In this document: positions 36,151-44,439 of the stretch, one piece after another | How positions within the stretch are numbered: position 1 is the stretch's first letter | Layout of the letters: each line of letters starts with the position of its first letter | DNA from: Candidatus Loosdrechtia aerotolerans | GTDB lineage: Bacteria > Planctomycetota > Brocadiia > Brocadiales > Brocadiaceae | Length of the DNA: 60,224 nucleotides | NCBI GenBank assembly: GCA_021646405.1 | Contig: SOER01000004.1 | Coordinates: 91,163 to 151,386, forward strand | Direction of reading: 5' to 3' | Notes under the pieces: model-generated | The model's input: the letters and a program-made list of their open reading frames with translations, nothing else | Told to the model about the DNA's origin: nothing | Databases searched by the model: none | Position numbers and translations under genes: made by a program

Positions 36151-38616
36151 ATGGAAAAAGCAAAAATCGAAAAGGCAAAATTAGATATTTCGAAAAATAA
36201 TAAGGGGCGCTTTGTTGTTAAAGCAGTTTTTGCTAATAATAGTCAAATGACAGTTCCAATGAAAGACTATCCTGACATAGCATCGCTCAATGGAAAAGAG
36301 GTGGATGTTGAGAGAATAAACGGTCAAATTGAAAAAGTCATTTATAATGGTGAGACTGTATATTCTAAATCACAAACACCTCCACAAACCCATATTCAAA
36401 ATTCTCAGCGGAGAAATCCGCAGACAAGAAATGCGAACCTTCCTCGAAGTACTCACACGCAAAATAATCGTGCAATGAATGTATTAGAACCCGCAGACGC
36501 GCCATATAATTTTGTGCCTTTAAACGATAGGGTAGTTGGAGCAGAACCTATTCCTGATTTTAACACGTATCACCATAATAAATATACCGGTTATATCGAT
36601 CTCACTATTGAGACAAAAACCCATCTTTATATAAGAGATACATTAACAGCAGCAGAGATGAAGAAAAAGGAAGAACTGGAGCGTGATGAAAAAAAGAAAT
36701 ATAAATATATTAATCCTGATTTCTTCTCTCCGGCCGGAAAGATTCGTATACCAGGGAGTTCCCTACGTGGAATGATTAGGAATTTGGTTGAGATGGTAAG
36801 TTATGGGAAGTTTGGGTTTTTTGAAAAAGACAGGAAATATCATTTTCGTTCATTTGCAGACCGATCCCTTGATTTGAGAGATAAATATGCAAATAAAATG
36901 CTTTATGGAAATAGACAAACAGGTTTTTCGCAAAACGTAAGCGCTGGTTATCTTATAAAAAACGGTACTGAATATAAAATTAAGCCTGCTCAGGTAATTG
37001 GTGGAAGTCAATTTTTCAGAGTAGAAGAGGATATGGTGATAAGTAAAAAGATATTATCAGAGCGTATGAATAAAAAAATTACCGATAAAGATAAAACCGG
37101 TAAGACAATAATTAAATATGAAGACAATAAAAATTATCAAGTTACCTTTAAGAAGATAAGATTTACGTATAATGCACCTCAGATACACAACAAACATTCA
37201 GTACCCATGTATTATGCGGAAATAACTGATATTTGTAACGAAAATCAATCCTTACAAAATTCTATTGAAGGAACATTGGTTTGTAGCGGTTGGATGCGTG
37301 GTCCACGTGGGCGCAATAATGGGAGAGGAAAACATTTACACTGGGTTATTGGTCCTGCAATGAATACTGAAATTGAATTTTCTCCGGGTGTGATCGAGGA
37401 TTATAAAAATGATGCTAATAGGCACGGAGATGCCAATCTGTTGAGATATTTTAAAGATAATAAACGTAAAGAAATTCCTTGCTTCTATCGTGAAGAAAAT
37501 GGAAGAGTAAAATCATTTGGACATACTGGTTTATTCAGACTCGCCTATGATAAAAAACTGAATGATTTCCTGCCGAAGGAAATGCAAAAATTCCAAAACG
37601 ACAGAAAAACAGATATTACGGAGGCTATCTTCGGAAATGAAACAACATTTGCAGGACGTGTTTTCTTTGAAGATGCAAATTTATGCGAGAGTCAATCAAA
37701 TATTCTTATGAACGAAAGTATACCACAAGTTCTCTCAACTCCCAAGCCTACAACGTTTCAACATTATTTAGATCAAAAGCAGTCAAAGATAACACAAAAA
37801 TTCAACAGAGCAGGAGAGTTTAGTGGATATAATGGCATTAAAGACTATAATGACGATACCCTTATTCGCGGCAACAAGCTCTACTGGCATAAAACAGGAA
37901 ATGTATGGCAGGAAACGGAGATAAGTTTATCAAATGCTGACTTTCAACAGATTTTGCAACAGAACCAGAAGATAAAGACTGATTTTGATAATGCCATTAC
38001 CGATGATGATAAAGGGCATAAAAAAATAGTTAACTTGGAAAAGTTGCCAAAAGATTTGAAGCCGGTTATTCTTAAGGCCATTGGTATCTGTGAAACCCAG
38101 CACACGAAAATCACCCCTGTAAACTCTGGAAAGACCTTCACTGGTAAAATCCGCTTTGAAAATCTTTCTGATGTTGAATTGGGAGCGCTCCTGTTTGCCT
38201 TGGAGTTACCATTAAACTGCTGTCATAAACTGGGTATGGGGAAGCCGATTGGCCTGGGTTCAGTTAAAATCACACCAACGCTTATTTTATCTAACAGAAA
38301 GACACGTTACACAGATTTATTTGCAGAGTGGCCTCTAAAAGAATCTGCGTTTCCTGATAAAAATAACGAACATTTCAAAGAATCATTTGCGGTTTATATT
38401 TTGAAGAGTATTGGTCAGAAAATAAAAGAAGAACCTGTAAATTGGTTAAGGTTATGGGAAATGGACAGGATGAAGGAATTAAAGACCATGCTTGATTTTG
38501 AAAGGAAACCTGCTGATGAGAAAACACAGTATATGCAGATTAAGAATAAGAATAATATGAACGAATTTAAGGAAAGAAAGGTCTTGCCAGGACCCACGGC
38601 GGTCTGCCCTCTTTAG
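36151..38616 (+). CDS. Large RAMP of the TIGR03986 type, copy 2 with N-terminal extension
   Basis: The protein has 821 residues and is a paralogue of the gene at 33909: it shares APYNFVPLNDRVV, IRIPGSSLRGMIRNLVEMV, ITEAIFGNETTFAGRVFFEDA, GALLFALELP and CCHKLGMGKP. It has an extra N-terminal domain of about 110 residues: a small beta region (KGRFVVKAVFANNSQMTVPM) and a Gln/Asn/Arg-rich linker, which may bind RNA. A further insertion lies before the last third (DADFQQ... to NLEKLPKDLK). Duplication and divergence of this subunit implies two non-equivalent positions in the complex. Confidence 0.85.
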   Translation: MEKAKIEKAKLDISKNNKGRFVVKAVFANNSQMTVPMKDYPDIASLNGKEVDVERINGQIEKVIYNGETVYSKSQTPPQTHIQNSQRRNPQTRNANLPRSTHTQNNRAMNVLEPADAPYNFVPLNDRVVGAEPIPDFNTYHHNKYTGYIDLTIETKTHLYIRDTLTAAEMKKKEELERDEKKKYKYINPDFFSPAGKIRIPGSSLRGMIRNLVEMVSYGKFGFFEKDRKYHFRSFADRSLDLRDKYANKMLYGNRQTGFSQNVSAGYLIKNGTEYKIKPAQVIGGSQFFRVEEDMVISKKILSERMNKKITDKDKTGKTIIKYEDNKNYQVTFKKIRFTYNAPQIHNKHSVPMYYAEITDICNENQSLQNSIEGTLVCSGWMRGPRGRNNGRGKHLHWVIGPAMNTEIEFSPGVIEDYKNDANRHGDANLLRYFKDNKRKEIPCFYREENGRVKSFGHTGLFRLAYDKKLNDFLPKEMQKFQNDRKTDITEAIFGNETTFAGRVFFEDANLCESQSNILMNESIPQVLSTPKPTTFQHYLDQKQSKITQKFNRAGEFSGYNGIKDYNDDTLIRGNKLYWHKTGNVWQETEISLSNADFQQILQQNQKIKTDFDNAITDDDKGHKKIVNLEKLPKDLKPVILKAIGICETQHTKITPVNSGKTFTGKIRFENLSDVELGALLFALELPLNCCHKLGMGKPIGLGSVKITPTLILSNRKTRYTDLFAEWPLKESAFPDKNNEHFKESFAVYILKSIGQKIKEEPVNWLRLWEMDRMKELKTMLDFERKPADEKTQYMQIKNKNNMNEFKERKVLPGPTAVCPL

Positions 38617-38731
38617 CTGCTTGTTAAATTAATAAAAGCATTTTGATTTTGTAAAATATGAAATCTTTTACACACATTAAGATTGGCGAAACGATACCAT
38701 CCTGTAATCGTCCTGGGCTTATACGGGAGGA

Positions 38732-38745
38732 GTTGAAATGACCGG
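38732..38745. repeat. Partial CRISPR-repeat-like sequence joined to a REP hairpin
   Basis: The 14 bases GTTGAAATGACCGG match the first part of the repeat-like sequences at 39933-39969 and 40265-40301. The match then breaks and a REP hairpin follows at about 38752-38779. The preceding 15 or so bases (GGCTTATACGGGAGGA) are shared with the copy at 39933. Confidence 0.45.
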
Positions 38746-38751
38746 TTCAAT

Positions 38752-38779
38752 GTAGAGCGAAGAGTCTCTTCGCTCTACA
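38752..38779. repeat. REP-like hairpin
   Basis: TAGAGCGAAGAG/CTCTTCGCTCTA palindrome between the second large RAMP gene and csx3. Confidence 0.8.
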
Positions 38780-38859
38780 ATAGTAAAATTGAATTTCCAT
38801 AATATTATAAAGAATGATGCCTGCTTGATTTCTGTTGGTTCTGAATACTGGAGAATAAC

Positions 38860-39105
38860 ATGTCAGTAAATATTATTGATATCTCACAATTCTTTTCTGA
38901 ACAAGCCAAACTTTCAGAACTGGATACATACCTTTTGAAAGCTAAAGACATTGCAGGTGAAGGGAACGATGTGATACTTACCGGTGCAGGCCCCGTGTGG
39001 TTGTATCTCAAAATAGCCCACACCCTCCATGGGAAAGCAAAAAGCCTTACATACCGTTCTCCTGTTACAGGCGATATATTGATATTTAACCACAATCCCC
39101 TGTAA
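38860..39105 (+). CDS. csx3: Csx3-like ring nuclease
   Basis: The protein has 81 residues: NVILTGAGPVWLYLKIAHTLHGKAKSL style motif (here VILTGAGPVWLYLKIAHTLH) and YRSPVTGDILIFNHNP. GxGPxWLY and AHxLHG are the Csx3 signature. Csx3 breaks down cyclic tetra-adenylate and would switch off the CARF nuclease response. It is slightly shorter than archaeal Csx3, which is common in bacterial versions. GGAGA lies before the ATG. It is separated from the effector genes by about 240 bases with a REP hairpin. Confidence 0.8.
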   Translation: MSVNIIDISQFFSEQAKLSELDTYLLKAKDIAGEGNDVILTGAGPVWLYLKIAHTLHGKAKSLTYRSPVTGDILIFNHNPL

Positions 39106-39932
39106 TACCCGGGAGTGATTGCTAAAGATTTTTGTTACAACAACCAATTAGACGTTCAGATAGTATCCGGTTATTTGTTTTCGGAGCATAACTCAATACT
39201 ATGTTACTTCCGGCGGGGTGTCAAAAAAGTTTTTCTACACACAACATACATGCATTATATGTAGAGCGAAGTGCTACTTCGCTCCAGATATCTGGCAGGT
39301 TCAGGTTTGTAATCTGAACCCCGCAGAAGGTTGTAACAAGGACTTGATTATAGATCATCAATGTGTTAAAGTACCCTCGCTTCGAGTAAAGGTATATGCT
39401 ATACCACGAATGCAATGATTTGTTTGAATGGGATAGATTACATTGATGGGGTATTTTTCGTATAAAAACCTGCCGTGCCAATTACAAAATTGGCAAAATA
39501 GTACCATCCTGTAGTAAGCCATCTGTCTGGGCTAGAAGGGTGGTGGGAAGAGAAACCTTTATAATATCTGCCCTGCAAGGTCGAGGAGGCTGGTAACTGA
39601 GTATTGAAGCGGGTTTGAGCGAAAATCCAAAAAAACACACAAAAATGGAGAAATCTCTGTAACCTCTTGTATTTTAGTGGCTTATATTCATAAAAAATAA
39701 AGACAAACGCCAAACACCTAAAGAGAAAAATCCAAAAATTCATAAAATATGTCATAAAGTATTAAAATATAAGATGATAGGGGATATTTTAGAAAATTGG
39801 TTGTTTACCCGTTTAATTTCAAGCACTTACGTGAAAAATGATGAAAAACAGGAGGTAAAAAAATGTGGATAACCGGGGGTGTTTGGAAATGGCATTTTAA
39901 ACCCTTATTTCACAATGGCTTATAAAGGAGGA

Positions 39933-39969
39933 GTTGGAATGACCGGCCCGATGAAGAGGGCACTGAAAC
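39933..39969. CRISPR. Isolated CRISPR-repeat-like sequence
   Basis: A 37-base unit starting GTTGGAATGACCGGCCC and ending AGAGGGCACTGAAAC. It recurs about 300 bases further at 40265-40301 with about 31 matches, and in part at 38732-38745. The GTT start and GAAAC end resemble CRISPR repeats. No regular spacing is seen, so this is at best a decayed array or a solitary repeat. Confidence 0.4.
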
Positions 39970-40009
39970 CAAAATCCGCATTTTTCTGCGAGAATGTCTG
40001 CCCCAATGT

Positions 40010-40036
40010 AGAGCGAAGAGGCTCTTCGCTCTACAA
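40010..40036. repeat. REP-like hairpin
   Basis: TAGAGCGAAGAGG/CTCTTCGCTCTA palindrome in the gap after csx3; the flanking 28 bases to its left are repeated with the hairpin at 41060-41115. Confidence 0.8.
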
Positions 40037-40264
40037 CCATAACCTTAAATTCCCTTTGATTTTATTTGCGGCTGTGCTGCACCAGGATATTACGGGGTTA
40101 TTTAGAGGATTTTTCCTTACGCTGTCCTGGATAGAATGGGATCTGCTGTTGATTTTGTTTTTTCTCCGACTGGTTCATGTACTTAACCTGAATCTATAGG
40201 GTAATGTGGACAGTGGCGTTGTGAGTAATCAATATAGTGTCAAACAAATAACCCTTTAAGTTAA

Positions 40265-40301
40265 ATTGAAATGACCGGCCCGATGGAGAGGGCACTGCGA
40301 A
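40265..40301. CRISPR. Second isolated CRISPR-repeat-like sequence
   Basis: This starts ATTGAAATGACCGGCCC and continues GATGGAGAGGGCACTG, then diverges in the last bases (CGAA instead of AAAC). It is the more degenerate copy; degeneration at one end is what terminal repeats of arrays usually show. Confidence 0.4.
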
Positions 40302-40544
40302 GGGAAGTGACTAAAGTTAGAAGTGTCTAAAGTGAACTAAAGTATATGGATAACAAAGAATTTTCGAGGGAACCTGAAAAACACACACTGAATTTTGCAG
40401 TAAAGATAATTCGTTGTCTATGTGGATTCAATCGTTCTCCTCGTTATCAAGAATGATGAGATCACACGCCGGGACTTTTCTAAAAAGAATGGGAAGATAC
40501 TACAGGGAATTTCAAATTAAATATTGGATAGCTCTTCGCCAGAA

Positions 40545-40754
40545 CTAAATCAGTTCTTTAAATTTTTCATCAGTAAGGCCTGCATCCTTTATAATGGATT
40601 TAAGAGTATAAGGGTTTATTCTTTTATGTCTGGGAATAGTTACTCTATGGGTGCTGTCGGACATACCAATGTGTTTTCCTTGTTTGATAATCTTAAATCC
40701 AACTTTTGAAAGGGCATTTACTATGCGTTCGGATGAGAGGTCTGTAAACAACAT
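40545..40754 (-). CDS. hicA: HicA-family mRNA interferase toxin
   Basis: The protein has 69 residues with the HicA layout: RIVNALSKVGFKIIKQGKHIGM (catalytic His in GKH), then HRVTIPRHKRINPYTLKSIIKDAGL. HicA folds as a double-stranded RNA-binding domain and cuts mRNA. It lies on the minus strand two bases downstream of hicB, so the antitoxin comes first, which is less common than hicA-hicB order. It appears intact. Confidence 0.9.
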   Translation of the reverse strand: MLFTDLSSERIVNALSKVGFKIIKQGKHIGMSDSTHRVTIPRHKRINPYTLKSIIKDAGLTDEKFKELI

Positions 40755-40756
40755 CT

Positions 40757-40951
40757 TTACACATTTACCTCTACTTCGTAAATAGATCCTTTAGTTTCTT
40801 CTGCTATCATTTCCAGATACGTAGTAATTGCATCTTTGATGTTTTCTAAAGCATCTTCAACCGTATCACCTTGACTATGGCAACCTTTTAGAATAGGGCA
40901 ATGAACATCATAACCATATTCGCTTTTGTGGACAACGACCGGATATTTCAT
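40757..40951 (-). CDS. hicB: HicB-family antitoxin
   Basis: The protein has 64 residues: YPVVVHKSEYGYDVHCPILKGCHSQGDTVEDALENIKDAI is the partial RNase H-like HicB domain (here YPVVVHKSEYGY, CPILKGCHSQGDT, EDALENIKDAI). It lacks a C-terminal DNA-binding domain, as in short HicB versions. It neutralises HicA encoded immediately downstream. AAGGAAAG lies before the start. The pair sits on the opposite strand in the gap between csx3 and the RT gene and may stabilise the locus. Confidence 0.9.
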   Translation of the reverse strand: MKYPVVVHKSEYGYDVHCPILKGCHSQGDTVEDALENIKDAITTYLEMIAEETKGSIYEVEVNV

Positions 40952-41059
40952 TTCAATCTTTCCTTTTAAAAAATTGTGGATTTTTTTAACAGCTTCATCA
41001 AAAAAATAATTCTAAGAAAACTAACTGACACAGTCAAACGTTTTCCTAAGTTCACCTTA

Positions 41060-41115
41060 TTTTTCTGCGAGAATGTCCGCCCCAATGTAGAGCGAAGAGG
41101 CTCTTCGCTCTACAA
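41060..41115. repeat. Duplicated segment with REP hairpin
   Basis: TTTTTCTGCGAGAATGT-CGCCCCAATG followed by the REP hairpin TAGAGCGAAGAGG/CTCTTCGCTCTA. The same block occurs at 39981-40036. The stretch 40952-41660 holds no other gene. Confidence 0.7.
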
Positions 41116-41255
41116 CTACAACCCGGAATTTCCTTCATGAAAAAATATGTAAATAGCATCGAAAAATAGGTGCGTGGTGCCTCATGACCGGCAAAATCTA
41201 CGAACAAAAACCTTGATTTCATAAGCCTTTTTCGCCATAACTGCGAAATTCGGGT

Positions 41256-41304
41256 TATAGTATTCAACAGATGAAAAAGAACGCATCCTCTGTTGAATAC
41301 TATA
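41256..41304. repeat. Perfect inverted repeat ending in TATAGTATTC
   Basis: Two 16-base arms, TATAGTATTCAACAGA and its exact complement, surround a 17-base loop. The TATAGTAT ends resemble those of the MITE at 15600-15722, so this may be a very small relative. A damaged REP-like half lies nearby at about 41390-41410. Confidence 0.6.
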
Positions 41305-41660
41305 GTGCTTGTGGATGTACCCACCTGAGGGGAGCCGGATGTTTCCCTACATCAGAATATTATTGCAGAACAGGGCGCCTGTTTTGTTATGAGCGAAGTG
41401 TCAATTCGATACTTACTGGTAATGGAGTATTGGGTTTCTTTCACGATAATAATCCGTCACTCCACTACTTTATTGCTCCACAGAAAGGATCCCGGGTGCG
41501 TCTGCGTCGTGCCAGGATATTTTGGGGTTATTAAGGGTATTTTTATTCAGGCTCTCCCGGATATAATGGTGTCTGTTATTGATTATGTTTTTTAGCTCTC
41601 GTGTGCTGATTAGGAAATCCGAAATGCACTACAACAGCAGAAGAGGAGGAGGAGATAAGG

Positions 41661-41819
41661 ATGAAAACAAAACGAATCAGGGCTCGTCTGCCCAAAGGGG
41701 TGCATCTTAAGCTCCGCCAGGGTGGTGCACATTCTACGCCAAAGGGCAAAAAGGGATATGACCGGAAACGGGAGATGAAAAGGGTAAGACGGGAAATAGA
41801 AGAAAATCTATACCCATAG
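41661..41819 (+). CDS. Small basic protein
   Basis: The frame has 52 codons and is very rich in Lys and Arg (KRIRARLPKGVHLKLRQGG, then KGKKGYDRKREMKRVRREIEE). A long purine-rich GGAGGAGGAGATAAGG stands directly before the ATG, the strongest ribosome-binding site in this gap, which is why I regard it as real. It may bind nucleic acid, but no family is recognised. Confidence 0.5.
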   Translation: MKTKRIRARLPKGVHLKLRQGGAHSTPKGKKGYDRKREMKRVRREIEENLYP

Positions 41820-41969
41820 GCAATCATGGGGGCGGGGGCATTGTCTATATAAGTACCTGACCACAAATTTTTGTACATTTTATTAATAAGGATTTCACTA
41901 TGCAAATATTTATGTACAGATACTTACATCGGGCTAAGGAAAATCGCAATAAGGAAAGGAGAAAATCGT

Positions 41970-42959
41970 ATGCTGTTTTCCAGACAGAACCTGTATAAGA
42001 AGGTTCATACAGATGAAAATATCCACGAAGCATGGCGCCATATACGGCCAAACAGCAAGCTGGCAGGTGTGGATGGTGTGAATGTATATGTGTTTCAGAA
42101 TGATCTGCTCAAAAACCTGAAACGGTTGCAGGATGAATTACGAAGGAAGAAATACTCCCCGCGGCCAATAAAACGGTTTTGGGTAGCGAAACCAGACGGG
42201 ACAAAGCGCCCGCTGGGTATATTATCCGTAAGGGATAAAATCGTGCAGAGGGCAGTCTATCAGGTCATTGAACCGATATTTGAGGACGGTTTTGAGGATT
42301 GCAGTTATGCCTTCAGAAGAGGAAGGTCTGTGGAAACGGCAATAGCGAATGTAAATTACCTTGTCAATCAGGGGAATTACTGGGCTGTTCATGTGGATAT
42401 TAAACACTTTTTTGATTACGTTGATGTTAAACTGTTATACACGTTTATTACCGAAAAAATTAAGGATAGCGATGTACGAAGGTTGATGAAGGTATGGCTC
42501 GATGAAGAGGCAAGTGTTTTCGGGAAAAAATGGTTTTTTACGAACTCGAAATTGAAGGGGATACTTCAGGGAGGGATACTATCACCCCTGTATGCAAATG
42601 TCTATTTAGACCGTTTCGATAAACAGGCTATAGAGAATGGTCTGAAAATAGTACGTTTTGCAGATAATATCATTGCATTAACACCCAGAAAAAGCGATGC
42701 AAAAATAGCATTAAAGAAAATCCGATGGATACTGAAAAGGCTCCATTTACAATTGAATGAGAAGAAGACGCGCCTGACGCATCTGGAGAATAAGATTACA
42801 TTTCTTGGGAAAAAACTGGTCCTTATGAAATCCGGGAAAAAGGCATGGCTCGATGTACGGGATCCACAGGCTAACCGGTCTAACCAGAGGTTAATCCAGC
42901 TGCAGGAGACCGGGTTTGATCAAAACGATGCAGGCAGGCAAACAAATTTTATCAGGTGA
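41970..42959 (+). CDS. CRISPR-associated reverse transcriptase with FADN active site
   Basis: The protein has 329 residues, related to group II intron RTs: SKLAGVDGVNVYVF, KRPLGILSVRDKIVQRAVYQVIEP, the palm motif VDIKHFFD (residues 142-149), GILQGGILSPLYANVYLDRFD and RFADNIIALT. The catalytic YADD/FADD box reads FADN (residues 230-233), so the second Asp is Asn. No maturase domain follows. It lies directly before cas1 on the same strand, as in systems that acquire spacers from RNA. ATG 41970 with GGAAAGGAG upstream is chosen. Activity is uncertain because of the Asn. Confidence 0.9.
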   Translation: MLFSRQNLYKKVHTDENIHEAWRHIRPNSKLAGVDGVNVYVFQNDLLKNLKRLQDELRRKKYSPRPIKRFWVAKPDGTKRPLGILSVRDKIVQRAVYQVIEPIFEDGFEDCSYAFRRGRSVETAIANVNYLVNQGNYWAVHVDIKHFFDYVDVKLLYTFITEKIKDSDVRRLMKVWLDEEASVFGKKWFFTNSKLKGILQGGILSPLYANVYLDRFDKQAIENGLKIVRFADNIIALTPRKSDAKIALKKIRWILKRLHLQLNEKKTRLTHLENKITFLGKKLVLMKSGKKAWLDVRDPQANRSNQRLIQLQETGFDQNDAGRQTNFIR

Positions 42960-42993
42960 TATGATTCAAAAAAGAAAGGAGTTGGGCTCAAAG

Positions 42994-43983
42994 ATGAGTA
43001 TACTCTATGTTCATGACCAGGGTGCATCGATTACAAAGACTGACGGAAGGATTGTGGTAAGGAAGGAGCGTGAAATCCTTGAAGACCTTCCCGCCAAAGA
43101 TATTGAGCGCATTGTTGTTTTTGGTAATGCACATATTACAACACCTGCCATGCGGTTCTTTCTGGAACGGGGAATCGATGTCAGCCTGCTGAGTTATGGC
43201 GGGCGATACAAGGGCAGGCTTCAGCCGGAATTTTGCAAGGATGCGGAGCTAAGAAGGATACAGTACAGGCAGTCCTGCAGTAAAAAGACGTGTCTGCACG
43301 TCAGTAAAGCAATAGTCACCGGGAAACTGAAGAATATGGAATTCTTTCTTAAAAGACAAAAAAAACATACCAGACAGGTTACACAAGCATTGAAAACGAT
43401 ACAGAGCGGTATCAGCAGTGTATCAGCCGCGTCTGAAATAGATTCCGTAAGGGGGTATGAGGGAAGCTCTGCAGCACAATACTATAAGGCGCTGAGCAGC
43501 TTGTTTACTGAAGACTATCGGTTTGAAAGACGGACCCACTATCCACCAAGGGATAAGACAAATGCACTCTTAAGCCTGGGGTATACACTTCTGTATAATA
43601 CCTTTTATTCGATAATAAACGTTGTAGGGTTTGATCCCTATCTGGGTTTTTACCACCAGGTGCGTCACGGCCATGCATCACTGGCTTCCGACCTGATGGA
43701 AGAATTCAGGGCCATTATTGTTGATTCGACCGTTCTTCTGCTTGTCAATAAAGGTGAGATTACCTCAGAGGATTTTGTGGAAAAGCAGGAGAGGATAGTA
43801 ATAGGAAAGGACGGTCTGAAAAGATTTCTCACACGGTATGAGAATAAGCTGCACAGCGAGATCTTACACCCGGTACAAAAAATACACCTGAGTTATTATC
43901 AATGCCTTGTGGCACAGGTGAGACATTTTGCCCGTGTTGTTTCAGGCAAGGAGAGGAATTATACCCCTTTCGTAATTTCCTGA
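42994..43983 (+). CDS. cas1: Cas1 integrase
   Basis: The protein has 329 residues. It has LYVHDQGASITKTDGRIVV, FGNAHITTPAMRFFLERGIDVSLLS, and the catalytic residues in YEGSSAAQYY (Glu), FYHQVRHGHASLASDLMEEFR (His and Asp). It integrates new spacers with Cas2. ATG 42994 gives the usual Cas1 start; ATG 42961 would add 11 residues. The gene follows the RT after 34 bases and precedes cas2. Confidence 0.95.
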   Translation: MSILYVHDQGASITKTDGRIVVRKEREILEDLPAKDIERIVVFGNAHITTPAMRFFLERGIDVSLLSYGGRYKGRLQPEFCKDAELRRIQYRQSCSKKTCLHVSKAIVTGKLKNMEFFLKRQKKHTRQVTQALKTIQSGISSVSAASEIDSVRGYEGSSAAQYYKALSSLFTEDYRFERRTHYPPRDKTNALLSLGYTLLYNTFYSIINVVGFDPYLGFYHQVRHGHASLASDLMEEFRAIIVDSTVLLLVNKGEITSEDFVEKQERIVIGKDGLKRFLTRYENKLHSEILHPVQKIHLSYYQCLVAQVRHFARVVSGKERNYTPFVIS

Positions 43984-44024
43984 TTTCTGATGCATGCTGC
44001 CCGGTTTCAATTTCAGAAGACCCT

Positions 44025-44300
44025 ATGTTTGTAATCGTTATATACGACATTCCGGATAATAAGAGAAGGACAAGGTTGTTTAAAGCCTTGAAGGGTTTTG
44101 GTACGCCTGTACAGTTTAGTGCCTTTGAATGCATACTGACAGATAAACATTTTCGTGAAATGCAGGAGGTAATACGGAATATTATCGATTGCAGTAAGGA
44201 TAAATGCCGCATCTACACCCTTTGCAACGGTTGCAGGGTTTCAATAAAGAATGTGGGAACAGGCGAAGTTGTAAAGGATAGAAACGTTATTATCGTTTAG
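44025..44300 (+). CDS. cas2: Cas2
   Basis: The protein has 91 residues with the Cas2 ferredoxin-like fold: MFVIVIYDIPDNKRRTRLFKALKGFGTPVQFSAFEC style start (VIYDIPDNKRRTRLFKALK) with the conserved Asp, and IYTLCNGC at the second core strand. It forms the Cas1-Cas2 integration complex. It starts 41 bases after cas1; no clear ribosome-binding site is seen, so translation may be coupled. Confidence 0.95.
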   Translation: MFVIVIYDIPDNKRRTRLFKALKGFGTPVQFSAFECILTDKHFREMQEVIRNIIDCSKDKCRIYTLCNGCRVSIKNVGTGEVVKDRNVIIV

Positions 44301-44439
44301 GATTTTATTGTTGATTTTTTATTGGGGAGTAAGTAAATTGTGCTCACGTATTTTTAGCAGCGTATATGAATAGTGTTTCTCAATATGAGGAACTTTGCAG
44401 CCGCACACCCTCCCCCTTTTTTAAGAATGGAACTATACG

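Larger units (their letters stand above)
39106..40544. other. Gene-poor gap after csx3 with repeats
   Basis: I find no convincing gene here. Frames are short, without ribosome-binding sites. It contains REP hairpins at about 39259-39284 and 40010-40036, CRISPR-repeat-like sequences at 39933-39969 and 40265-40301, and a stretch (39981-40008 and 40082-40165) that recurs at 41060-41087 and 41512-41595. An ATG with AGGAGG at about 39863 leads into a frame of only a few codons. Confidence 0.5.

Noticed and set aside
39879-40199. Open frame of 106 codons in the gap after csx3
   Set aside because: It covers a CRISPR-repeat-like sequence and a REP hairpin and has no start signal of its own.
41901-41999. 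32-codon frame before the RT gene
   Set aside because: It overlaps the RT ribosome-binding site and start in another frame and has no own start signal.
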